A stretch of 25,256 nucleotides of DNA from Lachnospiraceae bacterium UBA3802 (GTDB taxonomy: Bacteria; Bacillota; Clostridia; Lachnospirales; Lachnospiraceae): NCBI GenBank assembly GCA_002369155.1, contig DFEM01000035.1, positions 1-25,256 of the forward strand, in the 5' to 3' direction. A program made the position numbers and the translations under genes. Positions 23,044 to 25,256 of this stretch are shown here, piece by piece. The notes below the pieces were generated by a model. It did not search any database and had not been told where the DNA came from. It saw only the letters and a list, made by a program, of their open reading frames with translations. Positions within the stretch are counted from its first letter, which is position 1, and each line of letters opens with the position of its first letter.

Positions 23044-23541
23044 ATGGCAGAAGAAAAGAAGAACCTCTTGACCCGTGAAGGTCTTGAAAAATACGAAGAG
23101 GAATTACATTACTTAAAAGTAACCAAGCGTGAAGAAATTGCTCAGAAATTAAAAGAAGCAAGAGCACAGGGCGACTTGTCCGAAAACGCAGAATACGATG
23201 CTGCCAAGGATGAGCAAAGAAATGTAGAAGCAAGAATCGAAGAACTCGAAAAACTCTTAAAGAATGTTGAAGTTGTAGATAACGACGGAACAGATGACAA
23301 GAGAGTTAAATTCGGTTCAACCGTTAAGATTCTTGACAAGGAATTAAAAGAAGAACTTACATACAGAATCGTTGGTGCTTCCGAAGCAAAATGTCTTGAA
23401 GGAAGTATTTCCGATGAATCACCTTTAGGCAGAGCATTAATCGGTGCCAAGAAGAACGATACCATTACTGTTGAAGCTCCCTGCGGAGAACTCAAGTACA
23501 AGGTTCTTGAGATCGTAAAAGAAAAGAATTCCAAGAAGTAA
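23044..23541 (+). CDS. greA: Transcription elongation factor GreA
   Basis: 165 residues. GreA rescues backtracked RNA polymerase by stimulating transcript cleavage. The N-terminal half is the long antiparallel coiled coil (about 1-80), with LTREGLEKYEEELHYLK and ARAQGDLSENAEYDAAKDEQ, whose tip acidic residues reach the polymerase active site. The C-terminal half is the FKBP-like domain, with SPLGRALIGAKKNDTITVEAP. Length is normal. An AAAGGAGA ribosome site precedes the ATG, and a consensus promoter stands upstream. A hairpin terminator follows the gene, before lysS. Confidence 0.97.
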   Translation: MAEEKKNLLTREGLEKYEEELHYLKVTKREEIAQKLKEARAQGDLSENAEYDAAKDEQRNVEARIEELEKLLKNVEVVDNDGTDDKRVKFGSTVKILDKELKEELTYRIVGASEAKCLEGSISDESPLGRALIGAKKNDTITVEAPCGELKYKVLEIVKEKNSKK

Positions 23542-23578
23542 TTTCGGGAAATAAAAGAGATTATCGAACAGAGACAAA

Positions 23579-23612
23579 GAACCGACGGAACCTTGGTTTT
23601 GTTCGGTTTTTT
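23579..23612 (+). terminator. Intrinsic terminator between greA and lysS
   Basis: AACCGA (23580-23585) pairs with TCGGTT (23603-23608); inside it AACC (23589-23592) pairs with GGTT (23595-23598), with unpaired bases between the two stems. Six T (23607-23612) close it. The stem is interrupted, so read-through into lysS is plausible. Confidence 0.65.
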
Positions 23613-23638
23613 GAATTATTATAATTAGGAGAAAAAAA

Positions 23639-25256
23639 TTGGCAGATAACAATCAGAACAATAATCAGGCATCACAGGATATCAATCAGCTTTTAAAGGT
23701 GCGCCGCGAAAAACTTGCCGCACTTCAGGAAGCAGGCAAAGATCCTTTTGTGATTACCAAATACAATCAGACACATCATTCTACCGACTGCAAGAGTGAG
23801 TACGAGGCACTTGAAGCAAAACTCCTTGCTGACAGACCTGAAGTAAATGTTGACGGCCTTGATGAGGAAGCAGCCAAAGAAGCAAAGAAGAATGATTACA
23901 ATGAAAGACGTGCCATCATGGATGCCAATCCCATTCATGTAAGCATCGCCGGACGTATGATGAGCAAGCGTGTAATGGGCAAGGCTTCATTCTGCAATGT
24001 TCAGGATAAGCCCGGAAACATTCAGGTTTATGTTGCAAGAGATGCCATCGGCGAAGAGTCTTATGCTGATTTTAAGAAATATGATGTCGGTGATATCGTA
24101 GGCATCGAAGGATATGTATTCCGTACAATGATGGGTGAGATTTCCATTCATGCAGAGAAGGTTACTCTTCTTACAAAGTCTCTCCAGATTCTTCCCGAGA
24201 AGTATCACGGACTTACCAACACCGATATAAGATATCGTCAAAGATACGTTGACCTCATCATGAATGAGGAAGCAAAAGATACATTTATCAAGAGATCAAA
24301 AATTATTTCATCCATTCGTCGTTACCTTGACGATCAGGGATTCATGGAAGTTGAAACTCCCATGCTTGTTGCCAACCCCGGCGGTGCTGCAGCAAGACCT
24401 TTTGAGACTCACTTCAATGCACTTGATGAGGATTTAAAACTTCGTATATCACTTGAACTTTACTTAAAGAGACTTATCGTAGGCGGACTTGAGAGAGTAT
24501 ACGAAATCGGAAGAGTATTCCGTAACGAAGGTCTTGATACAAGACACAACCCTGAGTTTACATTGATGGAACTTTATCAGGCATACACAGATTATCACGG
24601 AATGATGGACCTTACAGAAAACATGTTCCGTCATGTTGCAAAGGAGGTACTCGGTACAACCACATTCAAGTATGGTGATATCGAACTTGACTTCGGCAAG
24701 CCTTTTGAAAGACTTACAATGACAGAGGCAGTTAAGAAGTATGCAGGCATCGATTTCGATGATCCCGCTCAGGTTCCCGATACAGAGGCTGCAAAGAAGT
24801 TAGCCAAGGAACATCACATCGAATTTGAAGATTTCCATACCAAGGGACATATCCTTAACCTTTTCTTCGAAGAGTATTGTGAAGACAAGATGGTACAGCC
24901 TACATTTATCATGGATCATCCCATCGAGATTTCACCTCTCACCAAGAAGAAACCCACAGATCCTTCCAAGGTAGAGCGTTTCGAACTCTTCATCAACGGA
25001 TGGGAAATGTGTAACGCTTATTCAGAGCTTAACGATCCCATCGATCAGAGAGAGCGTTTCGCACTTCAGGATGCCAATGCGGCAGCAGGCGATGAAGAAG
25101 CAGAGCATACAGATGAGGACTTCCTTAACGCACTCGAAGTTGGTATGGCACCTACAGGCGGTATCGGCTACGGTATCGACAGACTTACGATGCTTCTTAC
25201 CAACAGCCCTGCCATCCGCGATGTTTTATTGTTCCCGACTATGAAAAGTCAGAAAG
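23639..25256 (+). CDS. lysS: Lysyl-tRNA synthetase, class II (3' end outside window)
   Basis: The frame is open from the TTG at 23639 to the window edge, 539 codons. The TTG is chosen because AGGAGA at 23627-23632 stands at proper spacing and the first in-frame ATG is far inside the gene. The enzyme charges tRNA-Lys with lysine. Seen in order: an Asn/Gln-rich start (ADNNQNNNQ), the anticodon-binding OB fold with VSIAGRMMSKRVMGKASF, class II motif 1 region, motif 2 RVFRNEGLDTRHNPEFTLMELY, and motif 3 GGIGYGIDRLTMLL. The usual enzyme ends soon after motif 3; the window stops at FPTMKSQK, so either a few residues or a longer C-terminal extension is missing. The leader contains the greA terminator but no separate convincing promoter. 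Confidence 0.95.
   Translation, partial: MADNNQNNNQASQDINQLLKVRREKLAALQEAGKDPFVITKYNQTHHSTDCKSEYEALEAKLLADRPEVNVDGLDEEAAKEAKKNDYNERRAIMDANPIHVSIAGRMMSKRVMGKASFCNVQDKPGNIQVYVARDAIGEESYADFKKYDVGDIVGIEGYVFRTMMGEISIHAEKVTLLTKSLQILPEKYHGLTNTDIRYRQRYVDLIMNEEAKDTFIKRSKIISSIRRYLDDQGFMEVETPMLVANPGGAAARPFETHFNALDEDLKLRISLELYLKRLIVGGLERVYEIGRVFRNEGLDTRHNPEFTLMELYQAYTDYHGMMDLTENMFRHVAKEVLGTTTFKYGDIELDFGKPFERLTMTEAVKKYAGIDFDDPAQVPDTEAAKKLAKEHHIEFEDFHTKGHILNLFFEEYCEDKMVQPTFIMDHPIEISPLTKKKPTDPSKVERFELFINGWEMCNAYSELNDPIDQRERFALQDANAAAGDEEAEHTDEDFLNALEVGMAPTGGIGYGIDRLTMLLTNSPAIRDVLLFPTMKSQK

Noticed and set aside
23599..23625. Promoter for lysS: TATAAT at 23620-23625 with TTGTTC upstream
   Set aside because: The -35 lies inside the terminator hairpin, the spacing is 15 bp, and the start point would fall on or after the ribosome site. 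Probably a chance AT-rich match.

Overview
The window looks like chromosomal core DNA of a low- to mid-GC Gram-positive anaerobe of the class Clostridia, most likely family Lachnospiraceae. This rests on the gene set and order (hprK-glk-murB-rapZ-whiA-HPr-like), strong AGGAGG-type ribosome sites, HemZ, type III CoaX and a DUF6145-like gene. The family assignment is an inference from recalled gene neighbourhoods, not from a search. No rRNA, tRNA, CRISPR array, transposase or phage gene was seen, and no gene-free stretch exceeds 300 bases.

Layout. (1) 1-5232, plus strand: a compact carbon-control and cell-wall operon: 3' end of hprK, ROK glucokinase, murB, rapZ, whiA, a Crh-like HPr with Glu in place of the phospho-His, and a lipid kinase. 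It ends in a strong two-way hairpin terminator shared with the convergent operon. (2) 10744-5279, minus strand: a six-gene operon in the order response regulator, ABC ATPase, two permeases, membrane-anchored erythromycin-esterase-family protein, histidine kinase. An 11-bp-spaced TTGAC repeat lies just upstream of the ABC genes. It looks like a sense, export and degrade module against an external compound. (3) 10876-14168, plus strand: a zinc-ribbon/Tim44-like membrane protein, HemZ and a small membrane protein. (4) 14235-17890: lysA, deoC, a DUF368 (PopT-type) lipid-carrier transporter and a PHP phosphoesterase. (5) 18053-23541: an SH3/SleB-type cell-wall hydrolase, argF, a DUF6145-like gene, a GC-rich structured intergenic element, coaX, a small anchored protein, dusB and greA. 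(6) 23639 to the end: lysS with a TTG start, cut by the window edge.

How the parts may work together: much of the window serves the cell envelope and its carbon supply (glucokinase, MurB, RapZ, WhiA, DAP decarboxylase, lipid-carrier recycling, wall hydrolase). The most distinctive block is the two-component/ABC/esterase operon. The most unusual single-residue observations are Glu15 in the HPr-like protein and Leu in the RapZ P-loop. The most unusual translation signal is a hairpin between the Shine-Dalgarno and the start codon of the DUF368 gene.
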